Shown here: in pieces, positions 37,501 to 45,816 of the stretch
Layout of the letters: the number at the start of each line of letters is the position of its first letter
How positions within the stretch are numbered: position 1 is the first letter of the stretch
Source of the DNA: Martinezella tropici
Lineage (GTDB): Bacteria; Pseudomonadota; Alphaproteobacteria; Rhizobiales; Rhizobiaceae
NCBI RefSeq assembly: GCF_008370325.1
Contig: NZ_VNIP01000003.1
Location: 62,001-126,000, forward strand
Direction of reading: 5' to 3'
DNA: 64,000 bases
Program-made: the position numbers and the translations under genes
The notes under the pieces: model-generated
What the model was told of the DNA's origin: nothing
The model's input: only the letters and a program-made list of their open reading frames with translations
Databases searched by the model: none

Positions 37501-37521
37501 CGCTGTCCCAAATCAGGTGAT
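37492..37521. terminator. Bidirectional hairpin spanning both convergent stop codons
   Basis: Perfect 9-bp inverted repeat ATCACCTGA / TCAGGTGAT with a 12-base loop. The left arm contains the UxaA-family stop codon and the right arm that of the convergent GntR gene. No strong T-run on either side, so termination efficiency is uncertain. Confidence 0.6.
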
Positions 37522-38508
37522 GAAACTGTATTCGTCTGGCTGATAGTGTTCGCGGATATAGGCGGCACGTGTCTGCACACTGGGTTGCGAATTGCTTATA
37601 TGGTCGCGCATGGCTTTCCGCAGCCCTTTCTCGTCCCGCTTTTGCACCATCTCGAATACGCAGGCATGCTCGGCCAAAAATGGCTCATAGTCCGGCCTTT
37701 TGATGCGACTGCCCACGATGTGCTTGCTCAGCGTCAAGATGCAATGCGTCCGTTTCAGGATGCTGAGGAATTCCTTGTTCGGGCAAGCCTGGAGGCTGCG
37801 CAGGTGCAGGTCGAGCTCCAGCTCGTACATGGTGGAGGCGGAGACATCGGGATAGTCCGCAAGTGCCTGCGATAGTCGCGCGAGCATGACGTCGACGTGG
37901 TCTCGGGAAAGTCCGTCCAAGGCGCTGGCAAGCGCCACCGGCTCGATCTGCTCACGCACCTCGTAGAGGTCGCGGATGCGCTGAGCGTCGAGCGGTACGA
38001 TCGACCAGCGGAAATTGTCGTCCTTCTCCGCGATACCGAGCGTCTCCAGCCTTAAGAGCACGTCGCGCGCCACCCCACGTCCGACGCCGAAATGTCGCGC
38101 CAATTCGTTTTCATTGATACGATAGCGACCGAAGAAGGAGCGATGCACGACGATGCGTTCGACGTCTTCATAAAGCGCCTGCCAGGCAAATGCGGGCCTG
38201 CCACTGTCCTCCTCAAACAAATTGCTGAGATAGTTACCGAGCTTGACGCGTTTCGGCGGCATTCCCGGCGTTCCGACAATAAAGCCGCGACCATCGAACC
38301 GAGCGATCAAACCGTCCTTAAGCAACAGCTGCAGCGCTTGGCGCACGGGCGCACGGCTACTACCGACCAGCCCAGCCACCGCGGCCTCGGTCAGCACAAG
38401 GCCATCCGGTACCGCTCCCGCAAGTATCTTGGCCCTCAATCGCCCGTGAAGTTCCTCATAGAGCTTAGTCTTGCGTAGACGACCGCTCTCCAAATGCAAA
38501 AGGCTCAT
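37513..38508 (-). CDS. GntR/FadR-type regulator with two winged-helix domains
   Basis: 331 residues from ATG 38508 (a GTG at 38553 would add 15). The first winged helix spans about 13-75 (KLYEELHGRLRAKILAG, SRAPVRQALQLLLKDGLI). A second complete winged helix follows at about 108-170 (RINENELARHFGVGRGVARDVLLRLETLGI), then an FCD ligand domain to the end. Standard FadR proteins have one winged helix, so this is an unusual tandem arrangement. It faces the UxaA-family gene and probably represses it through the 22-bp palindrome at 35924, with a sugar acid as inducer (inferred). Confidence 0.85.
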   Translation of the reverse strand: MSLLHLESGRLRKTKLYEELHGRLRAKILAGAVPDGLVLTEAAVAGLVGSSRAPVRQALQLLLKDGLIARFDGRGFIVGTPGMPPKRVKLGNYLSNLFEEDSGRPAFAWQALYEDVERIVVHRSFFGRYRINENELARHFGVGRGVARDVLLRLETLGIAEKDDNFRWSIVPLDAQRIRDLYEVREQIEPVALASALDGLSRDHVDVMLARLSQALADYPDVSASTMYELELDLHLRSLQACPNKEFLSILKRTHCILTLSKHIVGSRIKRPDYEPFLAEHACVFEMVQKRDEKGLRKAMRDHISNSQPSVQTRAAYIREHYQPDEYSFIT

Positions 38509-39071
38509 CTCGTTCCATACTTCACCAGAGAAGACAGCATCTTGGCTGTCCACATTGCCACGCCGAGTTCAAAATCCTCCCTCGGGCGACCTCGCCATGC
38601 TTTTCGATTCCCGTTCGCGTGCGTCGGAGGCCCCAAGCAAGAAACGTGCCCTGACAGTGAATATGATCCGACGCCTCCATAAGGCATGGGTATCCCCTTG
38701 AGTGCCTTATCAAACCATACCACCTATTCGGCCGTGAACTAAGAGAGCCTGGCCGTCCAGCTGAGACCGATTGGGATTTGCATTCAACGTCATAGGCCAT
38801 AGGCTGAATTCCACAAACTCAACATCAGACTACAGACTGAAAACAATTGATCGAGCAGCCCTCCATAGGCTTTCTCGAATGGCATCGCTGAGCCGTCATG
38901 TAGTTTTACGAAGTAGGTTTCGTATTGAGGTCAAGCGCTTTTCAACTTTCGGCTTCTCGACAGTTTGAAATCTCTCACGAGCCCTCGCGTCTCTTCGGAA
39001 TCGCCACACGTCCTCTGACCATGGGATCAGTAGAATGAGATCGCCCAATCTGTTGCGCGTTCCGACGATGG
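38509..39071. other. 560-bp gap at the border of the tra-linked region
   Basis: Contains the GntR promoter at its left end (an imperfect GACAGC/GCTGTC repeat lies near 38545) and otherwise no supportable gene; short ORFs have no motif. Content becomes plasmid-like to the right. Confidence 0.4.
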
Positions 39072-39263
39072 TTACTCAATTTCGCGTTCGCCAGTCCCAT
39101 CGGTCTTCGGTGGGTCACCCTCCCGGCGCGCTAGCTCATTTTCGACGGCCTCACGAATGAAGGTAGCGATGCCGTAGTTTCCGACTAGAGCCTTGATCCG
39201 CTCTTTCGTCGCCCGTGGGAGACGAACTTTCGTTTCCTTCAGATTTAGCGGCGGTCGCCCCAT
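39072..39263 (-). CDS. Small ribbon-helix-helix-like DNA-binding protein
   Basis: 63 residues from ATG 39263. MGRPPLNLKETKVRLPRATKERI (in parts) reads as an Arc/CopG-like beta strand and first helix, with YGIATFIREAVENELARREG as the second helix. The tail is acidic. Divergent from a HEPN-domain gene with a 12-bp-arm inverted repeat between them, so it is a likely autorepressor or antitoxin. A conjugation-linked regulator role is the alternative. Confidence 0.65.
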   Translation of the reverse strand: MGRPPLNLKETKVRLPRATKERIKALVGNYGIATFIREAVENELARREGDPPKTDGTGEREIE

Positions 39264-39312
39264 AAAATGTATTCTTCCCCGTCGCCAAATATCAAAAATA
39301 AACCGGACCTCC

Positions 39313-39354
39313 ATAAACGGCCCCTTTATTGACGGATTAAACGGGGACGTTTAT
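39313..39354. promoter_or_regulatory. Large inverted repeat in the RHH/HEPN divergent promoter
   Basis: Left arm ATAAACGGCCCC (39313-39324) and right arm GGGGACGTTTAT (39343-39354) match at 11 of 12 positions around an 18-base spacer. TTTATTG recurs inside and after it. A fitting operator for the divergent RHH protein. Confidence 0.55.
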
Positions 39355-39435
39355 TGTCAGGTTGCAGACGGCTGGATCGCGTGTTCGCGCACGCTACCCA
39401 GCCTAACCACAATCTGGCTGGTTGGAGCTTGGATC

Positions 39436-40602
39436 ATGGCTGATTCTGAGAATAGCAGAACTTTGCCCGTATTTGCCCGCGGAAAAATAAAGCCGTTCCC
39501 TCGGACGTGTGAAACCGTCCCGCGCTTGATCGACCGTCGAAACCTGCTTTCCGTCGCTTCGCGCCTCTTAAACTCTCGCATCGAAGATCCTGAGGGTCGG
39601 CGAACAGAGCCTGGCCCAACACCGGTCAGAGAAATGTGGCCGAAATGGCATGCTCTCTATCAGCGCCAGGTGAAGGCCACTCGTGTCAGAGAAAAACTTG
39701 AAAGGGAATTACTCGAAGAGGCCGGTGGTCTTCCGGTAGCGACGCTGCCCAATGTTGGAAAGGATGGCGCCGTCGAGGTTCACTCTTTTGCCGACATCAA
39801 TCGAATGGCAACGCAGCTCATTGCCAGAGACCTATCTCAGGCGCGAGCCGAGCTTCGCAGGCGCCGAAAACGATGGAAGGAAGCGGATCAGCGTTTGGGA
39901 TACAGCGCGGCGGTCGCCCTCGAACAAGAGATCGCGGAAAGGGCCGGAATATCGGGACGTGTCATGTGGATCACACCGCCCTCCTCCCTGATTGAAGTCA
40001 CCGCGAAACTTCATTGTCTAATTGTCATGCACGATCCCGGCCTGAAGCTCGAAGATGCACCTTGGCCCGAGCTGCGCACGATGCTGAAAGATCTTATCCG
40101 CCTAGCTGAGAAGCGCCGACCGACATGCGATGGATTTGCACATCCTGGCAAAGCTGCGGGCGTGGGAAGCATTCTGAACTTGGCGACACAGTACCAAGAT
40201 GCGGCCAGGAAGCTTGGCGAGGGCTCGTCCAAGCTCAACCCGGCTTCGCAGCGTCTTCTGGCGCTCCATGCGATGGAACTTTATCTGAACGCATTCCTGC
40301 TCGCCAAAGGCGTGGATCCCACAACAATTTGCGGTTTTCGGCACGACCTCGACCAGCGAACGCGTATAGCATCCGAAGCTGGCCTTGTTCTGCGCAAACG
40401 TACGCTGGCGCACCTGGCCACGCTCTCCGCAGACAATGAGTATCACATCATCAGGTATGCAGGGGAGCATGCTTCCACGTTGTCACAGTTGAACCGAGTT
40501 ATGGCGACTGTCGATGAGCTCTCGCGCAAGGTGCGAAAGGCATTGCGGGTTACGCCAGCGCAGCCCCGAGAGCAATGCCTGGGAAGCACTCAGAAGGATT
40601 AG
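39436..40602 (+). CDS. HEPN-domain protein with unknown N-terminal region
   Basis: 388 residues from ATG 39436 (GGAG ten bases upstream). The N-terminal about 230 residues are charged and partly helical (WHALYQRQVKATRVREKLERE in part; QARAELRRRRKRWKEADQRL) and match no family I know. The C-terminal about 100 residues look like HEPN: HAMELYLNAFLLAKG (about 284-298), FRHDLDQR, and RYAGEH (R340-H345), an R-x4-H motif as in HEPN ribonucleases. Divergent from a ribbon-helix-helix gene with an inverted repeat between. A toxin or RNase effector is possible; a non-catalytic HEPN is the alternative. Confidence 0.6.
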   Translation: MADSENSRTLPVFARGKIKPFPRTCETVPRLIDRRNLLSVASRLLNSRIEDPEGRRTEPGPTPVREMWPKWHALYQRQVKATRVREKLERELLEEAGGLPVATLPNVGKDGAVEVHSFADINRMATQLIARDLSQARAELRRRRKRWKEADQRLGYSAAVALEQEIAERAGISGRVMWITPPSSLIEVTAKLHCLIVMHDPGLKLEDAPWPELRTMLKDLIRLAEKRRPTCDGFAHPGKAAGVGSILNLATQYQDAARKLGEGSSKLNPASQRLLALHAMELYLNAFLLAKGVDPTTICGFRHDLDQRTRIASEAGLVLRKRTLAHLATLSADNEYHIIRYAGEHASTLSQLNRVMATVDELSRKVRKALRVTPAQPREQCLGSTQKD

Positions 40603-40954
40603 CATTCCGTTGGGCTGGCGTAGGCAGGCGAAACCTCTTCCCTCGCGGGACGATGGATCAGGTGGGCTCGCTCGGGCTCTTGTCGATCGCTTCCCGCTGT
40701 AAGAACGCGCAACAGATTGGGCCATCTCATTCAACTGATCCCATGCTCGGAGGGCCGTGTGCCGACCCCGAAGAGAAGCGAGGGCCTGCGAGGGACGTCA
40801 AACTGTCGAGAAGCTGAAAGCTCAAAAGCGCTTGACCTCGACACCCCGAATAGAGAAGGGCCCAATGCAGTGCGGCAGATCGATTTTCGTGCAATCTCCT
40901 CGGTTATGAGCTATTTAGGTGGTAGCATCCTATCTGGATAGAAAGGTACCTACC
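40603..40954. other. 350-bp gap without a supported gene
   Basis: No family motif in any frame. It separates the HEPN gene from the decayed vapB. Confidence 0.4.
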
Positions 40955-41208
40955 GTGGCCCTGAGTACTAAAGACGCAGAAACGGAACGGCTTGCGCGGG
41001 CGCTCTTCGCCTAAACTGGCGAAAGTATTACCGTTGCCACTCGCACGGCACTCATCGAGCGGCTGAATCGACTAAGTTCTGATGTTCAGAAAGCTGCGCC
41101 GCTTGAAGATCTAGCAGCAAGCCGCCGTGATTGGAAATCGCTCCCCGTTCTGGATCGCGTAGCGCCGACGAAATCCTTGGCTATGACGAGAATGGGCTAC
41201 CCAGCTGA
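40955..41208 (+). pseudogene. Decayed vapB-type antitoxin gene
   Basis: From GTG 40955 the frame reads ALSTKDAETERLARALFA, then a TAA (41012-41014), then TGESITVATRTALIERL, a typical PSK/VapB-like antitoxin. Near 41155 a frameshift moves the normal ending ADEILGYDENGLPS and TGA into another frame. The stop overlaps the vapC ATG (TGATG), preserving the ancestral operon layout. Two separate lesions make function unlikely. Confidence 0.75.
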
Positions 41209-41378
41209 TGGTCATCGATACGTCCGCCATCGTTGCAATAGCCTTCGACGAAGCTGAGGCAAGCTCATTCGAGTCGCGCATCGCCGACGATCCTGTCCGT
41301 CTGATTTCGGCAGCAACCATCTTCGAAACATCGATGGTACTTGAAAGCCGTTTGGGCGAGCCAGGGGGAAGCGAACTA
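41208..41378 (+). pseudogene. Truncated vapC (PIN toxin)
   Basis: MVIDTSAIVAIAFDE and DDPVRLISAATIFETSMVLESRLG are the first 57 residues of a PIN toxin, with the first catalytic Asp (D4) and Glu (about 40). Homology ends abruptly near 41378, where a reverse-strand coiled-coil ORF begins; the later PIN acidic residues are lost. Confidence 0.75.
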
Positions 41379-41379
41379 C

Positions 41380-41560
41380 CTTCGGAGGCTTTCTCGATTC
41401 GAACAGCGCCGTCGGGGCAATAGCTCTCCTCGTAAACCTTCAGGACAGTATCGAACGCGGCTCGCTGCTGCTCCAGGATTGCGATCTCGCCGCGAAGAGC
41501 CTCGATCCCAGTTCCCAGTTCTTCCCGCTTCTTCTTTAGCTCCTCCATCTGCATTCGCAA
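41380..41560 (-). pseudogene. Coiled-coil ORF fragment, truncated at the vapC junction
   Basis: About 60 residues with strong heptads (MEELKKKREELGTGIEALRGEIAI in two parts, LEQQRAAFDTVLKVYEESY). The ORF runs on antisense through vapC, which looks accidental. Family not recognised. Confidence 0.4.
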
Positions 41561-41581
41561 TAACCTCTAAAAGCTACGCTT

Positions 41582-41692
41582 TCAGACTATCTGATCATGG
41601 GATGGAAGTCTGGTACTGGGTCCTACATAATTGCGCGCGATTTTCTCGCGCGTGTCCTTCTTGCAGGCATCGGATGTCGTCATTCGCGCCAT
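41582..41692 (-). pseudogene. Truncated traD
   Basis: Five bases after traC on the same strand. The first residues (MTTSDACKKDTREKIA) match the start of Ti-type TraD, then diverge into an unrelated 17-residue tail. TraD is normally about 70 residues. traG, expected next, is absent. Confidence 0.55.
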
Positions 41693-41696
41693 CCGC

Positions 41697-41924
41697 TCAA
41701 GCCTCGCTATCCAAGGCCCTGCTCTTGTCACCTTGGCCGCCGTGAAACCGCTTCGCCAGATCTTCAAACGCTGCCTGGAGCGCGGCTTCCTTGATCTCGA
41801 TTTCGCCAAGGCCTGCCTTGAGCGCGATCTGGCCAATCCGCTCGACGTCACGGGTCTCCACGGCCCTAAGCTGTTCCTGCAGTTTGGCGATTTCGTCGCG
41901 AATCCTTGAAGAAGGTTTCTTCAT
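41697..41924 (-). CDS. traC: Conjugal transfer protein TraC
   Basis: 75 residues from ATG 41924. KKPSSRIRDEIAKLQEQLRA and IALKAGLGEIEIKEAALQAAFEDLAKRF (in parts) match the Ti/rhizobial TraC accessory protein, usually about 98 residues, so it is short or differently terminated. It is divergent from traA with the oriT between, the classical arrangement. It assists relaxosome formation in the Ti system. Confidence 0.78.
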   Translation of the reverse strand: MKKPSSRIRDEIAKLQEQLRAVETRDVERIGQIALKAGLGEIEIKEAALQAAFEDLAKRFHGGQGDKSRALDSEA

Positions 41925-41983
41925 TTCCGATCGTCTCCCTGACTGAGAAAGCATGTCATGCGAGCCCAGTCTTTCGGATGGGC

Positions 41984-41996
41984 GTGCGCAGCGCAC
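41984..41996. promoter_or_regulatory. tra-box-like palindrome between traC and traA
   Basis: GTGCGC-A-GCGCAC, perfect 6-bp arms. It lies where TraR-type quorum regulators bind between traC and traA in Ti plasmids. It is shorter than a canonical 18-bp tra box, so the call is tentative. Confidence 0.35.
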
Positions 41997-42059
41997 TACT
42001 GTGAATCCTACAATCGCCAAGGCGCAAGCTTTGGTGAATGATCCCGGCCGTTCCGAAGG

Positions 42060-42110
42060 AGCGGGTCCAAGGGGGCGCAGTTATATACGTCGCTGGCGCG
42101 ACGTGCTGCT
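42060..42110. other. Ti/RSF1010-type origin of transfer (oriT)
   Basis: CCAAGGGGGCGCAGTTATA (42068-42086) resembles the nic region recalled for Ti plasmids and RSF1010 (reverse strand ACTGCGCCCCCTTGG). It is followed by the hairpin ACGTCGC-TGGC-GCGACGT (42087-42104). Position between divergent traC and traA is as expected. Confidence 0.75.
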
Positions 42111-42180
42111 GAGACACCTGGCAGGCCGTGGCTCCCGACGAACGCGTGGATTTCGCTCGCAACCAGGAAAGAATTTCGTC

Positions 42181-45100
42181 GTGGCCGTTCCTTATTTCTC
42201 CGTCAGCATCGTGGCCCGCGGTTCCGGCCGCAGCGCCGTTCTGTCGGCGGCCTATCGGCACTGCACCAAGATGGAATACGAGCGGGAGGCGCGGATGATC
42301 GACTACACCCGCAAGCAGGACCTGCTGCACGAAGAGTTCGTGATCCCTCCCGACGCTCCCGACTGGTTGGGGTCGATGGTTGCCGATCGCTCGGTGTCTG
42401 GTGCATCGGAAGCCTTCTGGAACAAGATCGAGGCTTTCGAGAAACGCTCCGATGCCCAGCTCGCCAAGGATGTGACGATCGCGCTGCCGATCGAACTGAC
42501 GGCCGAGCAGAACATCGCACTCATGCGTGACTTCATCGACCGGCATGTCACCGCCAGGGGCATGGTGGCGGACTGGGTCTATCACGATGCACCGGGCAAC
42601 CCGCACGTCCATCTGATGACGACGCTGCGGCCGCTCACCGAGGACGGGTTCGGCGCCAAGACGATCGCGGTCCTCGGCCCGGACGGCAATCCGATCCGCA
42701 ACGAGGCCGGCAAGATCGTCTATGAGCTTTGGGCAGGAGGCCTCGACGACTTCAACGCCTTTCGCGACGGCTGGTTTGCCTGCCAGAACCGGCATCTGGC
42801 ACTGGCCGGCCTTGATATCCGCATCGATGGCCGATCCTTCGAACAGCAGGGCATCGAATTGGTGCCGACCATCCATATTGGTGCCGGCGCGACGGCCATC
42901 GACCGCAAAGCGGAACAGGCGAGGACGCAGTCGTGGGCGGGGTCAGCAAAGCTTGAACGGATCGAGCTGCAGGCGGCACGGCGAAGCGAGAACGCACGGC
43001 GCATCCAGCGCCGTCCGGAGATCGTCCTCGAGCTGATCACGCGGCAGAAGAGCGTCTTCGATAGCCAAGACGTGGCAAAGATCCTGCATCGCTATATCGA
43101 CGATGCCGCCCTGTTCCAAAACCTGATGGTCCGCGTCCTGCAGAGCCCCGAAGCGCTCCGTCTCGAGCGCGAGCGGATCGCATTTGCGACCGGCGCCCGG
43201 GTGCCGGCCAAATACACGACGCGTGAGCTGATCCGGCTGGAAGCGGAGATGGCCAACCGCGCGATCTGGCTCTCGAGGCGATCCTCGCATGGCGTTCGAG
43301 ACGCGGTGATCGAGGCGACGTTGACGCGCCACTCCCGTCTATCAGAGGAGCAGAAGACAGCGATCGAACACGTCGCGGGACCGGAGCGGATCGCGGCTGT
43401 CATCGGCCGTGCCGGCGCCGGCAAGACGACGATGATGAAAGCGGCGCGCGAGGCGTGGGAGCTGGCCGGATACCGGGTGGTGGGCGGCGCGCTCGCCGGC
43501 AAAGCGGCGGAAGGTTTGGAGAAGGAAGCGGGGATATCGTCGCGGACGCTGTCGTCCTGGGAGCTTCGCTGGAAGGAGGGGCGAAACCAGCTCGACGCAA
43601 GGACGGTCTTCGTTCTCGATGAGGCCGGCATGGTGTCGTCGCGGCAGATGGCGCATCTGGTCGAGGCGGTGACCAAGGCCGGCGCCAAGCTTGTCCTCGT
43701 CGGCGATCCGGAACAGCTTCAGCCGATCGAAGCGGGTGCCGCCTTCCGCGCCATTGCCGATCGCATTGGTTACGCCGAACTCGAAACCATCTATCGCCAG
43801 CGCGAGCAATGGATGCGCGACGCGTCGCTCGATCTTGCCCGCGGCAATATCGGCAAGGCCGTCGATGCCTATGCCGCTCAGGGTCGAATGATCGGTCTGG
43901 GTCTGAAGGCCGAGGCGGCCGCAAGACTGATCGCCGATTGGAACCGCGACTACGATCCGGCGACGACGACACTGATCCTCGCCCATCTGCGCCGCGATGT
44001 GCGCATGCTGAACGGCATGGCGCGGGCCGAGCTCGTCGAGCGTGGCATTCTCGGCGAAGGATTTGCCTTCCGGACGGAAGACGGACATCGCAACTTCGCG
44101 GTTGGCGACCAGATCGTCTTCCTGAAGAATGAAGCATCGCTCGGCGTCAAGAACGGCATGCTCGGCAAGGTCGTCGAAGCGCGTCAAAACCGCATCGTCG
44201 CCGTGGTCGGCGAAGGCGAGCATCGCCGCCAGGTCACCGTCGAACAGCGCTTCTACAACAATCTCGATCATGGCTATGCCACCACGATCCACAAGAGCCA
44301 GGGGGCCACCGTCGACCAGGTGAAGGTGCTTGCGTCGCTGTCGCTCGATCGGCATCTGACCTATGTGGCGATGACGCGTCATCGCGAGGATCTCCGCGTC
44401 TATTACGGCACCCGATCCTTCGCCTTTGCCGGCGGCCTGATCAAGCTCCTGTCGCGCAGGAATGCCAAGGAAACCACGCTCGATTACGAGAAGGGCAACC
44501 TCTATCGCCAGGCACTCCGTTTCGCCGAAGCGCGCGGCCTGCATATCGTCAACGTCGCCCGCACGATTGCCCGCGATCGGCTCGAATGGACGGTCCGCCA
44601 GAAACAGAAACTGGCCGATCTGGCTCAGCGGCTCGTCGCCATCGGCGCCAAGCTCGGCTTCGCCACCCACACCAAACTCGGCCTCAGTACCAGCACCAAG
44701 CCAACCCACTCGCAAAGCAGCAAGGAGGCCAGCCCCATGGTTGCCGGTATCGCCACGTCTACGAAAACGATCGAGCAGGCGGTCGCCGACAAGCTCGAAG
44801 CGGATCCCGGTCTGAAGAAGCAATGGGAGGACGTCTCGACCCGCTTCCATCTCGTCTATGCGCAGCCGGAAGCCGCTTTCAAGGCCGCCAATGTCGATGC
44901 CATGCTGAAGGATGGAGCGATCGCCAGATCGACGCTCGCGACGATCGGCAACCAGCCGGAGAGTTTTGGCGCGCTCAAGGGGAAATCCGGCCTGCTCGCA
45001 AGCCGCGCCGACAGGCAGGATCGCGAGAGGGCGGAACGCAACGTTCCAGCTCTGGCTCAAAGCCTTGGCGATTACATGCGCCTGCGCAGCCAAGCCGAAC

Positions 45101-45528
45101 AACGCCATCAGGCGGAGGAAGTGGCGGTCCGCCGCAAGCTCTCGATCGACATCCCGGCGCTGTCACCGAATGCACGCCAGACGCTCGAACGCGTGCGTGA
45201 CGCCATCGACCGCAATGACCTTCCCGCAGCACTCGAGTTCGCGCTGGCCAACAGACAAGTGAAGGCGGAACTGCAGGGATTTGCCAAGGCGGTCACTGAG
45301 CGTTTCGGCGAGCGGACCTTCCTGCCCCTCGCCGCCAAGGACGCGAATGGCGAGACCTTCACGGCGATCACCGCCGGCATGAGCCCCGGTCAGAAAGCGC
45401 AGGTCCAGTCGGCCTGGAGCCTGATGCGCGCCGTGCAGAAGCTCGGTGCCCATGAGCGAACCGTCGAGGCCCTGAAACAGGCCGAGACGCTTCGCCAGGC
45501 CAAGGGCCAGGGGATGTCGCTGAAATGA
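42181..45528 (+). CDS. traA: TraA relaxase/helicase (MobQ type)
   Basis: 1115 residues from GTG 42181, matching the canonical start (VPYFSVSIVARGSGRSAV); the frame is open further upstream but that covers oriT. Relaxase domain about 1-240 with HVHLMTTLRP (about 142). Helicase domains: Walker A GRAGAGKTTMMKAA (about 408), VFVLDEAGMVSS (about 478), HGYATTIHKSQGATVDQ (late helicase motif) and VAMTRHREDLRVYYG. The C-terminal part (about 800-1115) is the usual accessory region. It nicks oriT and unwinds plasmid DNA. It is full length and intact although its neighbours are damaged. Confidence 0.93.
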   Translation: MAVPYFSVSIVARGSGRSAVLSAAYRHCTKMEYEREARMIDYTRKQDLLHEEFVIPPDAPDWLGSMVADRSVSGASEAFWNKIEAFEKRSDAQLAKDVTIALPIELTAEQNIALMRDFIDRHVTARGMVADWVYHDAPGNPHVHLMTTLRPLTEDGFGAKTIAVLGPDGNPIRNEAGKIVYELWAGGLDDFNAFRDGWFACQNRHLALAGLDIRIDGRSFEQQGIELVPTIHIGAGATAIDRKAEQARTQSWAGSAKLERIELQAARRSENARRIQRRPEIVLELITRQKSVFDSQDVAKILHRYIDDAALFQNLMVRVLQSPEALRLERERIAFATGARVPAKYTTRELIRLEAEMANRAIWLSRRSSHGVRDAVIEATLTRHSRLSEEQKTAIEHVAGPERIAAVIGRAGAGKTTMMKAAREAWELAGYRVVGGALAGKAAEGLEKEAGISSRTLSSWELRWKEGRNQLDARTVFVLDEAGMVSSRQMAHLVEAVTKAGAKLVLVGDPEQLQPIEAGAAFRAIADRIGYAELETIYRQREQWMRDASLDLARGNIGKAVDAYAAQGRMIGLGLKAEAAARLIADWNRDYDPATTTLILAHLRRDVRMLNGMARAELVERGILGEGFAFRTEDGHRNFAVGDQIVFLKNEASLGVKNGMLGKVVEARQNRIVAVVGEGEHRRQVTVEQRFYNNLDHGYATTIHKSQGATVDQVKVLASLSLDRHLTYVAMTRHREDLRVYYGTRSFAFAGGLIKLLSRRNAKETTLDYEKGNLYRQALRFAEARGLHIVNVARTIARDRLEWTVRQKQKLADLAQRLVAIGAKLGFATHTKLGLSTSTKPTHSQSSKEASPMVAGIATSTKTIEQAVADKLEADPGLKKQWEDVSTRFHLVYAQPEAAFKAANVDAMLKDGAIARSTLATIGNQPESFGALKGKSGLLASRADRQDRERAERNVPALAQSLGDYMRLRSQAEQRHQAEEVAVRRKLSIDIPALSPNARQTLERVRDAIDRNDLPAALEFALANRQVKAELQGFAKAVTERFGERTFLPLAAKDANGETFTAITAGMSPGQKAQVQSAWSLMRAVQKLGAHERTVEALKQAETLRQAKGQGMSLK

Positions 45529-45715
45529 ACATGCGTCTTTTGAGAATGGCGCCGGCGCAGTGGCCGCATACCCCGCTCCTTCCGGCCATGACGGCGGTCA
45601 CAGCAACGCTGCTCAGTGCAATCGTGGCCGCCGGGCTCGTGGGCTATCGGATCAACCTCACCCCGAGCGAACCGCTCGGTCTCTGGCGGATCGTCAAGCT
45701 CGATCGCGCGGCTGG
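45525..45715 (+). pseudogene. Truncated traF
   Basis: Starts with an ATGA overlap with traA, as in Ti plasmids. One N-terminal helix then GYRINLTPSEPLGLWRI, the S26-peptidase-like opening of TraF with the region around the catalytic Ser. Homology stops near 45715 and foreign sequence follows. traB and traH are not present. Confidence 0.65.
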
Positions 45716-45790
45716 GCGCAGATCATCGGTCACAATACGATCTTCGTCGACGATCGTGATCCGCTGGCGTATGGTTTCCAGATCAAGTAG
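45716..45790 (+). pseudogene. C-terminal scrap of an unidentified protein
   Basis: The frame ending at 45790 reads IIGHNTIFVDDRDPLAYGFQIK then TAG. It looks like a real protein end joined to the truncated traF. Family not recognised. Confidence 0.3.
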
Positions 45791-45816
45791 AAGGGCTTGG
45801 TCAGGCGAGGCATTTG

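Noticed and set aside
41953..42180. Extended traA start at 41953
   Set aside because: The added 76 residues would encode through the tra-box-like palindrome and oriT and have no similarity to the TraA N-terminus, which begins at 42181.
43342..45108. 588-codon open frame antisense to traA
   Set aside because: The forward frame is an unmistakable relaxase/helicase; the antisense frame has no motif and reflects codon bias.
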